Source: Amycolatopsis sp. FBCC-B4732
Lineage (GTDB): Bacteria; Actinomycetota; Actinomycetes; Mycobacteriales; Pseudonocardiaceae
DNA length: 64,000 bases
Reading direction: 5' to 3'
Assembly (NCBI RefSeq): GCF_023008405.1
Contig: NZ_CP095376.1
Coordinates: 8,908,501 to 8,972,500 of the forward strand
Positions 1 through 8,022 of this stretch are shown piece after piece (within the stretch, counting starts at the first letter, position 1; every line of letters begins with the position of its first letter). A program made the translations under genes and the position numbers. Under the pieces are notes generated by a model. The model ran no database searches. It saw only the letters and a program-made list of their open reading frames with translations, and was not told where the DNA came from.

Positions 1-243
1 TACTTGCCTTCTGTGCTGCTGTAGTTCAGGAATTGGATCAATTCCGCGATGTCCACGGCCGGGTAAGGGGGAATGGGGCTCGTCGTAACTGTGATCGCCT
101 CCTTCGTCCGGAACTGGGTCGCAAACGGAGGTGGTCGGTGTTACGAGGTGGGCGTGGGCACTCCGCCGAACGGCCGCTACCCCTCCTCCCCGAACCGGCA
201 TAGAGTCCCGCCAGGTCCGTTCTGGGGGTCCTTGGGGGAAAAC

Positions 244-2523
244 ATGGCCGTGTCACGTCCGCTCGCGCTCGTCGTCGCCCTCGTGGCCGCGCTCGTTCCG
301 GGGGTCATCGGAGTCAGCGGGGCCGCCGCGGCCGTCACGTCGCCCGCCTCCTCCTTCACCGCCGTGCAGCCGACGCGGTTCCTCGACACCGTTCGCGGCG
401 TCGGGATCCCGGTCGGGCCGGTCGGCGCGAAGACCACCGTGACCGGCAGTGCCGCCTCGCTCGCGCCCGTCAACACCACCGCCGTCGTCGTCAACCTCTG
501 GGTCGAGGGCCCGACCGCCGACACCGCTGTCACCGCCTTCACGCACGGGCAGGCGCGGCCGGCGCTGCCGAGCCTGCAGGTGCAGGCGGGCAAGCGGCGG
601 TCCAACCAGGTCACCGTGCAGGTCGGGGCCGATCGGACCGTCGACTTCTACAACGAGGCCGGGTCCGCCCACCTCATCGCCAGCATCGTCGGCTACTACA
701 CGACCGACGCCGGCTCGCGGTACACGCCGGTCAGTCCCTCGCGGCTGCTGATCGACTGGCTCGGCAACGGCACCACGACGAAGCTGAGCCTGGCCGACGA
801 GGTGCCCGCGACCGCCACCGCCGTGACGTTCGCCTTGACGCTGACCAACCCGTCCGCCGCCACCTACGCCACGGTCTTCCCGCACAGCACGCCGCGGCCG
901 ACCATGGCCAACGTCGCCGCCTACCCCGGTGGGCAGGGCACGAACCTGGTCACCGTCAAGATCGGCGCGGACCGGTCGATCGACTTCTACAACCTGGCCG
1001 GCCAGGTGGAGTCCTACGCCGACCTCGTCGGCTTCTACGCCACCGACTACGGCGCCTACTTCACCCCGGTCGCCCCGGAGCGGGTGCTGGACACCCGCAG
1101 CGGGCTCGGGACGGGGGACGGCAAGCCCAGGAAGATCGGTGCGAACAGCGACATCGCGTACCGGCTGCAGCCGTCGATCCCCTCGAACGCGCTCGCCGTC
1201 GCCCTGAACGTGACCGGCTACTCGGCCACCGCGACCACCGCCGTCACGGCGTGGGACAGCGGGAAGAGCAGCCAGCCCGACCCGGGCCTGTCCCTCGCGC
1301 CCGGGCAGACCGTCTCGGTGGCAGCCGCGCCCGTCGTGTCCGGAGTCGGCCCGGCGGTCAACGCCTCCTACGACGTCGACCGCTCGGTCTACGTCCACAA
1401 CCGCGCCGGCACGGTGGACGTCACGGCCGACCTGTCCGGCTACTTCACCCTGCCGCTCGCCGACTGCTTCAACCAGTGCGTCTCGACGTGGGGCAGCTAC
1501 TCGTGGCACCAGGGCACCGGGTACATCGGGACGCCGAAGACGATGGCCGGGCTGAGCGACGTCGTCGCCGTCGCCGGCTCGATCTCCCACGGGTACGCGC
1601 TGCGCATCGACGGGACCGTCCGGAGCTGGGGCCACAACTGGACCGGTGAACTGGGCAACGGCTGGTTCGGCGGGGCCTCCCGCGCGCCGGTCCCGGTCGT
1701 CGGGCTCACCTCGGTCACGGCCATCGCCGCCGGCGACGCCGAAGGGTTCGCCCGGCGCTCCGACGGCACCGTCTGGCAGTGGGGGCAGACCGTCGACGCG
1801 CCCGTGCAGGTCGCCGGCCTCACCGGCGTCACGGCCATCGCCGCCGCCCGCGACACCGCGTACGCGCTGAAGTCCGACGGCACCGTTTGGGCCTGGGGCA
1901 GCAACACCCGCGGTGAGCTGGGCACCGGCTCCACCGCGGCGAGTTCCGCCACGCCGGTGCGCGTTTCCGGCCTGAGCGGCGTCCGGACCATCAGCAGCGG
2001 CGACGGCTACAGCGCCTACGCCGTCAAGACCGACGGCACCGTGTGGGCGTGGGGCGACAACACCCACAACGAGCTCGGCACCGGCGTCGCGTGCACGACG
2101 TCGAGCTGCCTGTCCCGCACTCCGGTGCCGGTGTCCGGCCTGACCGGGGTCACCGACGTGACCGGCAACTGGTCGGGTGCGTACGCGCTGCGCAGCGACG
2201 GCACCGTCGTCGCCTGGGGCGCCAACGACCGCGGCCGGCTCGGCAACGGCGTCAGCTGCGAATTCACCGACACCAGCCCGAGCTGCACGTCGGCGGTGCC
2301 GGTCCCGGTGCGCGACCTCACCGGCGTCAAGGCGATCGGGAGCTTCGGTGGCGGCGGGTACGCCGTCAAGACCGACGGGACCGTCTGGGGCTGGGGCGAC
2401 AACCACGATCTCGAACTGGGGCAGGGCGTCACCGCGTACCCGTGGTGGGCCACGGTCCCGGTGCAGGTGCCCGGGCTCGGCCACGTCAAGGCCGTCGCCG
2501 GCGGCCTGGCTCTGGGAGAGTGA
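244..2523 (+). CDS. Secreted RCC1-repeat protein
   Basis: 759 aa. An N-terminal signal peptide (hydrophobic core VVALVAALVPGVIGV, Ala-rich cleavage region near residue 30) is followed by three degenerate repeats of about 110-120 residues. Each repeat starts with a TRFLDT/ERVLDTR-like motif and ends in V(D)FYNxAG...GYY. The C-terminal 280 residues are RCC1 repeats, seen as recurring YAxKxDGTVWAWGxNxxGELG motifs that should form a beta-propeller. The ATG at 244 was chosen because it starts the signal peptide and follows a GGGGG-rich ribosome-binding site; upstream in-frame codons are not protein-like. Extracellular RCC1-family proteins of actinobacteria have no assigned function; an adhesive or ligand-binding role is inference. 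It ends 4 bp before the hydrolase gene, so the two may be co-transcribed. Confidence 0.85.
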   Translation: MAVSRPLALVVALVAALVPGVIGVSGAAAAVTSPASSFTAVQPTRFLDTVRGVGIPVGPVGAKTTVTGSAASLAPVNTTAVVVNLWVEGPTADTAVTAFTHGQARPALPSLQVQAGKRRSNQVTVQVGADRTVDFYNEAGSAHLIASIVGYYTTDAGSRYTPVSPSRLLIDWLGNGTTTKLSLADEVPATATAVTFALTLTNPSAATYATVFPHSTPRPTMANVAAYPGGQGTNLVTVKIGADRSIDFYNLAGQVESYADLVGFYATDYGAYFTPVAPERVLDTRSGLGTGDGKPRKIGANSDIAYRLQPSIPSNALAVALNVTGYSATATTAVTAWDSGKSSQPDPGLSLAPGQTVSVAAAPVVSGVGPAVNASYDVDRSVYVHNRAGTVDVTADLSGYFTLPLADCFNQCVSTWGSYSWHQGTGYIGTPKTMAGLSDVVAVAGSISHGYALRIDGTVRSWGHNWTGELGNGWFGGASRAPVPVVGLTSVTAIAAGDAEGFARRSDGTVWQWGQTVDAPVQVAGLTGVTAIAAARDTAYALKSDGTVWAWGSNTRGELGTGSTAASSATPVRVSGLSGVRTISSGDGYSAYAVKTDGTVWAWGDNTHNELGTGVACTTSSCLSRTPVPVSGLTGVTDVTGNWSGAYALRSDGTVVAWGANDRGRLGNGVSCEFTDTSPSCTSAVPVPVRDLTGVKAIGSFGGGGYAVKTDGTVWGWGDNHDLELGQGVTAYPWWATVPVQVPGLGHVKAVAGGLALGE

Positions 2524-2527
2524 CCCC

Positions 2528-3379
2528 ATGACGTCGACGCACACGCTGGAAACGCCCGGGGCCGACATCGTCTACGACGTCCACGGCTCGGGCGGACGGC
2601 CGCTGCTCATGGTCGGGCAGCCGATGGCCGCCGACGGCTTCGGCTCGCTGGCCTCGTACTTCCCCGACCGCACGGTGGTCACCTACGACCCGCGCGGGAT
2701 CGGCCGCAGCGTCCGCAAGGACGGCCGCGTCGAGCACGTGCCCGACGTCCAGGCCGGTGACCTCCACGCCGTGATCCAGGCGCTCGGCGCCGGGCCGGTC
2801 GACGTGTTCGGCAGCAGCGGGGGTGCGGTCGCCGCGCTCGCGCTGGTGACGGCGCACCCGGACGACGTCGGCACGCTCGTCGCCCACGAGCCGCCGCTGA
2901 CCGGGATGCTGCCCGACGCGGCCGCGGCCGAGCGGGCCGGGCAGCTGATGCGGGACGCGTACCGGGACGGCGGTTTCGGCGCGGGGATGGCGGCGTTCAT
3001 GGTGCTGGCGTCGTGGAAGGGCGAGTTCACCGACGACTACTTCGCGCTCCCGCCGGCGGACCCCGCCCAGTTCGGCATGCCCGCCGAGGACGACGGCCGC
3101 CGCGACGACCCGCTGCTGTCCGACCGTTCCCTGGCGGTGACGGCTTACCGGCCGGACGTCGACGCGCTGACGGCGGCGCCGACCCGGATCGTCATCGGCG
3201 TCGGGGAAGAGTCCATCGAGGAGATGACCGGGCGCGCCGCACTCGCGACGGCCGCGGCGCTGGGCCGGGAAGCGATCGTCTTTCCCAGTCACCACGGCGG
3301 TTTCCTGGGCGGCGAACACGGTTACGCGGGGAAGCCCGAGGCGTTCGCGGCGAAGCTGAGCGAGGTGCTGGCGGGCTAG
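2528..3379 (+). CDS. Alpha/beta hydrolase
   Basis: 283 aa. Alpha/beta-hydrolase fold enzyme: the nucleophile elbow is GSSGG (Ser near residue 99, in DVFGSSGGAVAALAL), and a C-terminal HHGGFLGGEHGY segment offers the catalytic His. An oxyanion-hole region GQPMAADG lies near residue 35. There is no signal peptide, so it is probably cytoplasmic. The ATG at 2528 follows the RCC1 stop by 4 bp. The TAG stop lies inside the CTAG target duplicated by the insertion sequence just downstream. The substrate cannot be told; esterase or C-C hydrolase are both possible. Confidence 0.85.
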   Translation: MTSTHTLETPGADIVYDVHGSGGRPLLMVGQPMAADGFGSLASYFPDRTVVTYDPRGIGRSVRKDGRVEHVPDVQAGDLHAVIQALGAGPVDVFGSSGGAVAALALVTAHPDDVGTLVAHEPPLTGMLPDAAAAERAGQLMRDAYRDGGFGAGMAAFMVLASWKGEFTDDYFALPPADPAQFGMPAEDDGRRDDPLLSDRSLAVTAYRPDVDALTAAPTRIVIGVGEESIEEMTGRAALATAAALGREAIVFPSHHGGFLGGEHGYAGKPEAFAAKLSEVLAG

Positions 3380-4321
3380 GCCCTGTCCTCAAAGCGGTGG
3401 GTGATCTGCTTTGATCCTCGGTCGTGGTGCGCAGGCATGAGCTGACTGATGAGCAGTGGCAGGTCATCCAGCTGTTGCTGCCTGTTTCAGGTGCGAAGGG
3501 GCGTCCGCGGGTGGATGACCGGCGGGTGAACAACGGGATGTTGTTCAAGGCCAAAACCGGGGTGGCGTGGCGGGATCTGCCGGAGCGCTATGGGCCGTGG
3601 AAGACGGTCCACAACCGGTTCTGGCGCTGGTCACGCACCGGCACCCTATCCGCGCTGGTGGCGAAGGTGCAGGTGCTCGCCGAGGCGATCGACGAACTCG
3701 ACCGGGAAGTGTCGGTCGATTCCAGCATCGTGCGGGCGCATCAGCACGCCGCGGGCGCCCGCCGCACGACCGCATCTCACACAGGGGGTCAGCGGATCCT
3801 GCGGCGGGCACAGCGAGCCAGGTGATCATGCCATCGGCCGGTCCCGCGGCGGACTCACCACCAAGAGCCACCTGGCCTGCGACGGCCACGGACGACCGCT
3901 GTCGGTGGTGCTGACCGGCGGCAACGTCAACGACTGCACCCAGTTCACCGCAGTTATGGCGGGTGTCGAGTTCCGTCGGCCGGGGCCGGGGCCGGGCCGT
4001 CCGGCGACCCGGCCGAGCCGGGTGTTGGCGGATAAGGGCTACCCCAGCCGGGCCATCCGTTCCTACCTGCGCTGACGGCACATCCCAGCGACGTTCCCCG
4101 AACGCCGGGACCAGCAAGCCAACCGGCTACGCCGGGGCCGGGCCGGTGGTCGTCCACCGGCCTTCGACCGTGTCGCCTACAAACGCCGAAACGTTGTCGA
4201 GCGCTGCTTCGACCGCCTCAAGCAGTTCCGCGCCATCGCCATCCGCTTCGACAAGACCGCCACCTGCTATCGGAGCATGATCGACCTGGCCACCCTGCTC
4301 CTTTGGCTTTGAGGACAGGCC
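3380..4321 (+). mobile_element. IS5-family-like insertion sequence, 942 bp
   Basis: Complete ends are visible. The left inverted repeat GCCCTGTCCTCAAAGC (3380-3395) matches the right one (4306-4321, reverse complement GGCCTGTCCTCAAAGC) at 15 of 16 positions. Both ends are flanked by CTAG (3376-3379 and 4322-4325), consistent with a 4-bp target duplication or a TA duplication within a palindromic target. The element carries one DDE transposase in two frames plus an internal stop. Size, ends and transposase sequence fit the IS5 family, IS427-type group (established family knowledge; exact name not assigned). It separates two convergent genes without damaging either. Confidence 0.9.
3424..4312 (+). 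pseudogene. IS5-type DDE transposase, frameshifted and nonsense-mutated
   Basis: The N-terminal part (from GTG 3424, ...HELTDEQWQVIQLLLP...) reads in frame 1 to about 3825. It includes the first catalytic Asp in VDSSIVRAHQ. The core continues in frame 2 as DHAIGRSRGGLTTKSHLACDG, with the second Asp in GGNVNDCTQF. A frame change near 3780-3830 is therefore needed; in this IS group it can be programmed, but no obvious slippery run is present. A TGA at 4073-4075 then interrupts YLR*RHIP; an expected Arg codon CGA would become TGA by one substitution. Beyond it the frame stays good (RNVVERCFDRLKQFRAIA, with the catalytic Glu) to a TGA at 4310-4312. The nonsense codon makes this copy probably inactive. 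Confidence 0.8.
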
Positions 4322-4945
4322 CTAGGCCCCGAGGTGCTCGACCAGCTTCGCGAGCTGGTCGGCGTACCGCCGCACGAATTCGGGGGACGCCGGGTCCGTC
4401 CCGGTCAGCCCCTCGGCCACGTGCGGCAGGGTCACCGGGGCCATCGCGGCCGACATCAGCAGGATGGTGAGGCACTCGGGGTCGATCCACTCCGGCAGGC
4501 TGCCCGCCTCCTTCAGCGCGGAGATCCGTTCGACCGTCCCGAGCAGACGCCGGGTGCGGGGTTCGTGGTCGGGATCCGACTCGGCGCCTTCGTACTCCAG
4601 CCCGGACCACGCCACCAGCCGCATGCCGTCGCGGCCGGTCGTGCCCTCGAGCGCGTGACGCCGGACCTGCTCCGCCAAGGGCATGTCCGGCGAGACCAGC
4701 TCGCCTTGCCGCTTGGTCCACTGCTCGGACAGCTCGCGGTACAGGCCTTCCTTGCCGTCGAAGTAGTACGAGATCAGCTGCTGGTTCACCCCGGCGCGCG
4801 TCGCGATCGCCGCGATCCGCGCGCCCGCGTAGCCCTTCGCCGCGAACTCCGCGCCCGCCGCCTCGAGGATCAGGCGGCGGGTGCGTTCCGGATCCCGTTG
4901 CCGCTCCTGGGGCTTCGGCGAACGGCGCGGCTTCGAGGCGGTCAC
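4322..4945 (-). CDS. TetR-family repressor
   Basis: 207 aa. The N-terminal TetR HTH is clear: RLILEAAGAEFAAKGYAGARIAAIATRAGVNQQLISYYFDGKEGLY. The rest is the ligand-binding dimer domain. The GTG at 4945 was chosen because it starts 7 bp after the MFS stop; a TTG at 4963 would overlap the MFS gene. It lies directly downstream of the MFS transporter on the same strand, the usual arrangement of an efflux pump and its autoregulating repressor. The likely operator is the imperfect palindrome at 6384-6399. The stop codon is the CTAG duplicated by the insertion sequence. Confidence 0.88.
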   Translation of the reverse strand: MTASKPRRSPKPQERQRDPERTRRLILEAAGAEFAAKGYAGARIAAIATRAGVNQQLISYYFDGKEGLYRELSEQWTKRQGELVSPDMPLAEQVRRHALEGTTGRDGMRLVAWSGLEYEGAESDPDHEPRTRRLLGTVERISALKEAGSLPEWIDPECLTILLMSAAMAPVTLPHVAEGLTGTDPASPEFVRRYADQLAKLVEHLGA

Positions 4946-4952
4946 GCCGCGA

Positions 4953-6329
4953 CTATACGTCAACCGGCTGCTTGACTCTGTTCGCCGAAAGGATGAGGGC
5001 GAGGACCAGCACGCCGGCGCTGACCGCGAGCGCGCCCGCCGTCGCCGACGCCGATCCGCCGTCGAGCCGGGCGAAGAACACCGTGCCGGACAACGCGATC
5101 CCGGTCGCCGTGCCGAGCTGGACGGTGGTGTTGACGACGCCGGACGCCGCGCCCGCTCGTCCGGGCGGGACTTCCGCCATCGACGCGGCGAACAGCGCGT
5201 TGAGCACCGCGCCCATTCCGAGCCCGACGGCGATCACCGGCAGCAGCAGGGCCCAGCCGGGCAACGCGGGATCCGTTACCAGGAAGGCGATCGCGACGAG
5301 CCCGGCCAGCAGCACCCCCACGGCACCCGCGGTGAAGGCCCGGCCGAGGCGGGGCGCCAGGCGCATCGCGAGGACGTTGCCCGCGACGATGCCGAGCGTC
5401 GACGGCGCGAACGTCAACGCCGCTTCCCACGGCGAAAACCCGAGTCCCAGCTGCAGGTGCAGGGTCAGGACGAAGAACACGCCGGTCGCCGTGGTGACGC
5501 AGAACAGCACCGCTTGCCCGCCGGCGAGGTGCCGCAGCAGGTCGGGCGGGACCAGCGGTTCGCCGCCGCGGCGGAACTGGAACCGCTGGTGCAGCGCGAA
5601 AACCCCGAACAGCGGGACGGCCGCCACGAGCAGCGCGACCGTCCACATCGGCCAGCCGAGCTCGCGGCCCTGCACCAGCGGGTAGAACAAGGCGCACAAG
5701 GCCGCGGTCAGCAGCGCGAGGCCCACCGGGTCCATGCGGTGCCGCCGGAAGCCCGGCCGGTCCGCCATCGTGCCCAGCGCGCCGAGCAGCGCGAGGACGC
5801 CGATGGGCACGTTCACCAGGAAGATCGCCCGCCAGCCGGTGCCGAACAGGTCCGCTTCGGTCAGCGCGCCGCCCAGCAGCGGCCCGGCGAGCCCGCCGAG
5901 CGGGAACGCCGCCGCGTACCAGGTCATCGCCTTCGGCCGCTCCCGCTCGTCGAATTCCGCGTGGACGAACGACAGGACCTGCGGCACCATCAGCCCGGAG
6001 CCGACGCCCTGCACCACCCGCGCGGCGATCAGCACACCGGCGTGCCCGGCGAGGCCCGCGACCAGCGAGGCGGCGGTGAACACGAGCATGCCGCCCACGA
6101 ACACCTTCTTCGTCCCGTGCCGGTCGCCGAGCCGTCCGCCGGTGATCAGCGTGAGCGCGAACCCGAGCGCGTAACCGGCCGAAATCCACTGCAGCGCGGC
6201 CTCGCCGGTGCCGAGCTCGCGCCGGATCGTCGGCAGGGCGACCGCCACGATCTGGTTGTCGATCATGTCCACCAGGACGGCGAGCACGGCGACCGCCAGT
6301 GCCCACCACCTGAGTGCGTGCTTGTCCAC
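4953..6329 (-). CDS. MFS drug-efflux transporter (DHA2, 14-TM type)
   Basis: 458 aa, almost entirely hydrophobic with about 14 predicted membrane spans. Recognisable signatures are VDMIDNQIVAVALPTI in TM1, the motif-A loop GGRLGDRHGTKKVF between TM2 and TM3, and the motif-C region PLGGLAGPLLGGALTE in TM5. This is the EmrB/QacA-type drug:H+ antiporter layout. The GTG start at 6329 follows a GGGGGA ribosome-binding site. It is first in a two-gene operon with the TetR repressor. The substrate is unknown. Confidence 0.9.
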   Translation of the reverse strand: MDKHALRWWALAVAVLAVLVDMIDNQIVAVALPTIRRELGTGEAALQWISAGYALGFALTLITGGRLGDRHGTKKVFVGGMLVFTAASLVAGLAGHAGVLIAARVVQGVGSGLMVPQVLSFVHAEFDERERPKAMTWYAAAFPLGGLAGPLLGGALTEADLFGTGWRAIFLVNVPIGVLALLGALGTMADRPGFRRHRMDPVGLALLTAALCALFYPLVQGRELGWPMWTVALLVAAVPLFGVFALHQRFQFRRGGEPLVPPDLLRHLAGGQAVLFCVTTATGVFFVLTLHLQLGLGFSPWEAALTFAPSTLGIVAGNVLAMRLAPRLGRAFTAGAVGVLLAGLVAIAFLVTDPALPGWALLLPVIAVGLGMGAVLNALFAASMAEVPPGRAGAASGVVNTTVQLGTATGIALSGTVFFARLDGGSASATAGALAVSAGVLVLALILSANRVKQPVDV

Positions 6330-6358
6330 GTCGTCCCCCGTCCGTCTCGGTGGTACCG

Positions 6359-6387
6359 ATAATCAGGTAGAAGTACGACTGTGTCAA
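6359..6387 (-). promoter_or_regulatory. Sigma-70-type promoter of the MFS-TetR operon
   Basis: Read on the minus strand: a consensus -35 TTGACA (6382-6387), a 17-bp spacer, then -10 GATTAT (6359-6364, 4 of 6 matches). Transcription would start about 22 bp before the GTG at 6329. Confidence 0.6.
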
Positions 6388-6399
6388 CCATCTGTTTGA
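6384..6399. promoter_or_regulatory. Candidate TetR operator overlapping the -35 box
   Basis: TCAACCATCTGTTTGA is an imperfect palindrome (TCAAmC-N4-GkTTGA) overlapping the MFS -35 element. The location suits repression by the TetR protein encoded in the same operon. Binding is inference. Confidence 0.4.
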
Positions 6400-6454
6400 T
6401 TAGTGACGAGAGTGGTGAAGCGGCTGATCGGGCGGGTGCGTGCCATGATCGGGC

Positions 6455-7309
6455 ATGGCCACCCTTCGCGACGCCCGCGAGCCGGAGCTCAACAGCGGGA
6501 TCCTGCCCGGGAACGTGCGCGCCGACGACTGGATCATGCTCATCCTCGCCGCCGGGTCGGTCGGGTTGCTGGGGTTCATGGTGCTGAGCCCGCCGGCGCG
6601 GGACGCCGGGCTGGTGATCTTCTACGTCGACTGCGGGATCTGCGGGGTGTTCCTCCTCGAATTCCTGTGGCGGTGGCGGAAACGCCGGTGGGCCAAGAAG
6701 TTCCTGGTGCGCAACTGGTACGAGCTGTTCGCGATGATCCCGGTCGCGCACCCCGCGATGGTCGCGCACAAGTTCGTCACCGTCGTGCTGCTGCTGATCC
6801 GGATCGGACGGGCCGCGGACCGGGCCGTCGGGGAGCAGTTCACCTACCGGCTCGTCGACAAGCTGTCCGAGCCGATCGTGAAGGCCATCAAGAAACCCGT
6901 GACCATCGCGGTGCTCGACGAGGTCGTCAAGGTGCTGGAAACCGGGAACTACCCGGAAAACCTCGCCAAGTCGCTCGGCGCCAACAAGGAGGAGCTGCGC
7001 GCGATCATCACCGAGAAGATCGCCGCCGACCCGCAGCTCGGGAAGCTCAAGCGGCTGCCGTTCCACGACGAGATCGTGCGCGCGTGCGTCGACACCTCGT
7101 TCCGCGTGCTGCTCGAAGTCCTGCTCGACCCGCGGATCGACGACTTCTTCTCCGCCGTCGTGCGCGACAACCGCGAGCAGATCCGCCAAGCCGTGCAGCT
7201 CGGGCTCAACGACCTGGACGACGCCGAGAAGGAGCAGTCCCTGCCCGTGCGCACCCAGCACACGGCCGCGCTCGAATACGACCGCCTGCACCCGAAGTCA
7301 CGGCCGTAG
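6455..7309 (+). CDS. Membrane protein with voltage-sensor-like four-helix domain
   Basis: 284 aa. Four hydrophobic segments lie in the first 120 residues: DWIMLILAAGSVGLLGFMV, LVIFYVDCGICGVFLLEFLW, a short segment around NWYELFAMIPVAHPAM, and FVTVVLLLIRIGRAADR. The last has Arg at i, i+3 and i+7 like an S4 helix. No S5-pore-S6 region follows; instead there is a soluble Lys/Glu-rich domain of about 150 residues. Such proteins are usually annotated as ion transporter; a pore is not visible. The ATG at 6455 is the first start after a short leader. The 3' end overlaps the convergent MerR gene by 12 bp. Confidence 0.75.
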   Translation: MATLRDAREPELNSGILPGNVRADDWIMLILAAGSVGLLGFMVLSPPARDAGLVIFYVDCGICGVFLLEFLWRWRKRRWAKKFLVRNWYELFAMIPVAHPAMVAHKFVTVVLLLIRIGRAADRAVGEQFTYRLVDKLSEPIVKAIKKPVTIAVLDEVVKVLETGNYPENLAKSLGANKEELRAIITEKIAADPQLGKLKRLPFHDEIVRACVDTSFRVLLEVLLDPRIDDFFSAVVRDNREQIRQAVQLGLNDLDDAEKEQSLPVRTQHTAALEYDRLHPKSRP

Positions 7310-8005
7310 CCGCACGTACTCCCCGAGCCGGGCGGCCGCGTCGAGCATGGCCAGGCCCCGCTGCGTGAGCTTTTCCCGCCAGCCGGCCAAAGCGCGGGCC
7401 AGCGAGTCGGTGCCGCCGGCCGTGCGGACCTGCTCGACCACCGTCGCGATGTGCGCCAGCGGATAGCCGCCGCGGCGCAGGAGGTGGGCCAGTTCGGCGT
7501 CGCGGACGTCGGCCGCCCCGAAAACGCGGTAGCCGGTGGCGCGGTTCCGGACCGGGACGAGGATGCCCGCGCGCTCCCACGCCCGAACGGTCGCCGCGGT
7601 CACGCCGAGCCGGTGCGCCAGCTCGCCGATGGACCACCCGGTTCCGGCCGGCAGGTCATGGGGGTGCCCCTCCGGCACCAGGTGGTCGACCGCCTGCCGG
7701 ACCGCGGCGAGGGTTTCGCGGTCGCGCGACAGCAGCGCGTGGCCGCGGTCGACGAGCGTCAGGGCCCGGTCGAGGTCGTCGTCGTGGACGGCGTGCATGA
7801 TCCCGCCCGCCGTCGCGTGCCCGTACGCCCGGACCAGCGCCAGGAACGCCCGCAGCGCGGCCGCGTGCACCTCCGTGTAAACCCGGTAGCCGCTCTCGGT
7901 GCGCGACGCGGGCGGGAGAAAACCGTCCCGCTCGTAGTTGCGGACCGCCTGCGTGGAAAGGCCGTGCTCGCGGGCCAGGTCAGCAGGTCTCAACCGGGTG
8001 TTCAA
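7298..8005 (-). CDS. MerR-family regulator with two HTH domains
   Basis: 235 aa. Two MerR-type winged helices lie in one chain. Residues 5-70 read LRPADLAREHGLSTQAVRNYERDGFLPPASRTESGYRVY. Residues 125-195 read WSIGELAHRLGVTAATVRAWERAGILVPVRNRATGYRVF. Standard MerR proteins have one HTH plus an effector domain, so the duplication is distinctive. It starts at TTG 8005, only 17 bp from the divergent esterase-like gene, and so probably controls that gene and itself from overlapping promoters. Confidence 0.85.
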   Translation of the reverse strand: MNTRLRPADLAREHGLSTQAVRNYERDGFLPPASRTESGYRVYTEVHAAALRAFLALVRAYGHATAGGIMHAVHDDDLDRALTLVDRGHALLSRDRETLAAVRQAVDHLVPEGHPHDLPAGTGWSIGELAHRLGVTAATVRAWERAGILVPVRNRATGYRVFGAADVRDAELAHLLRRGGYPLAHIATVVEQVRTAGGTDSLARALAGWREKLTQRGLAMLDAAARLGEYVRLRP

Positions 8006-8022
8006 GGATACGATTCAACCAC

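Noticed and set aside
38..256. Short minus-strand frame at the window start
   Set aside because: Pro/Arg-rich, no ribosome-binding site, and overlaps the RCC1 gene leader.
4946..4963. TTG start for the TetR repressor at 4963
   Set aside because: It would overlap the MFS stop and adds residues not typical of the family; GTG 4945 fits better.
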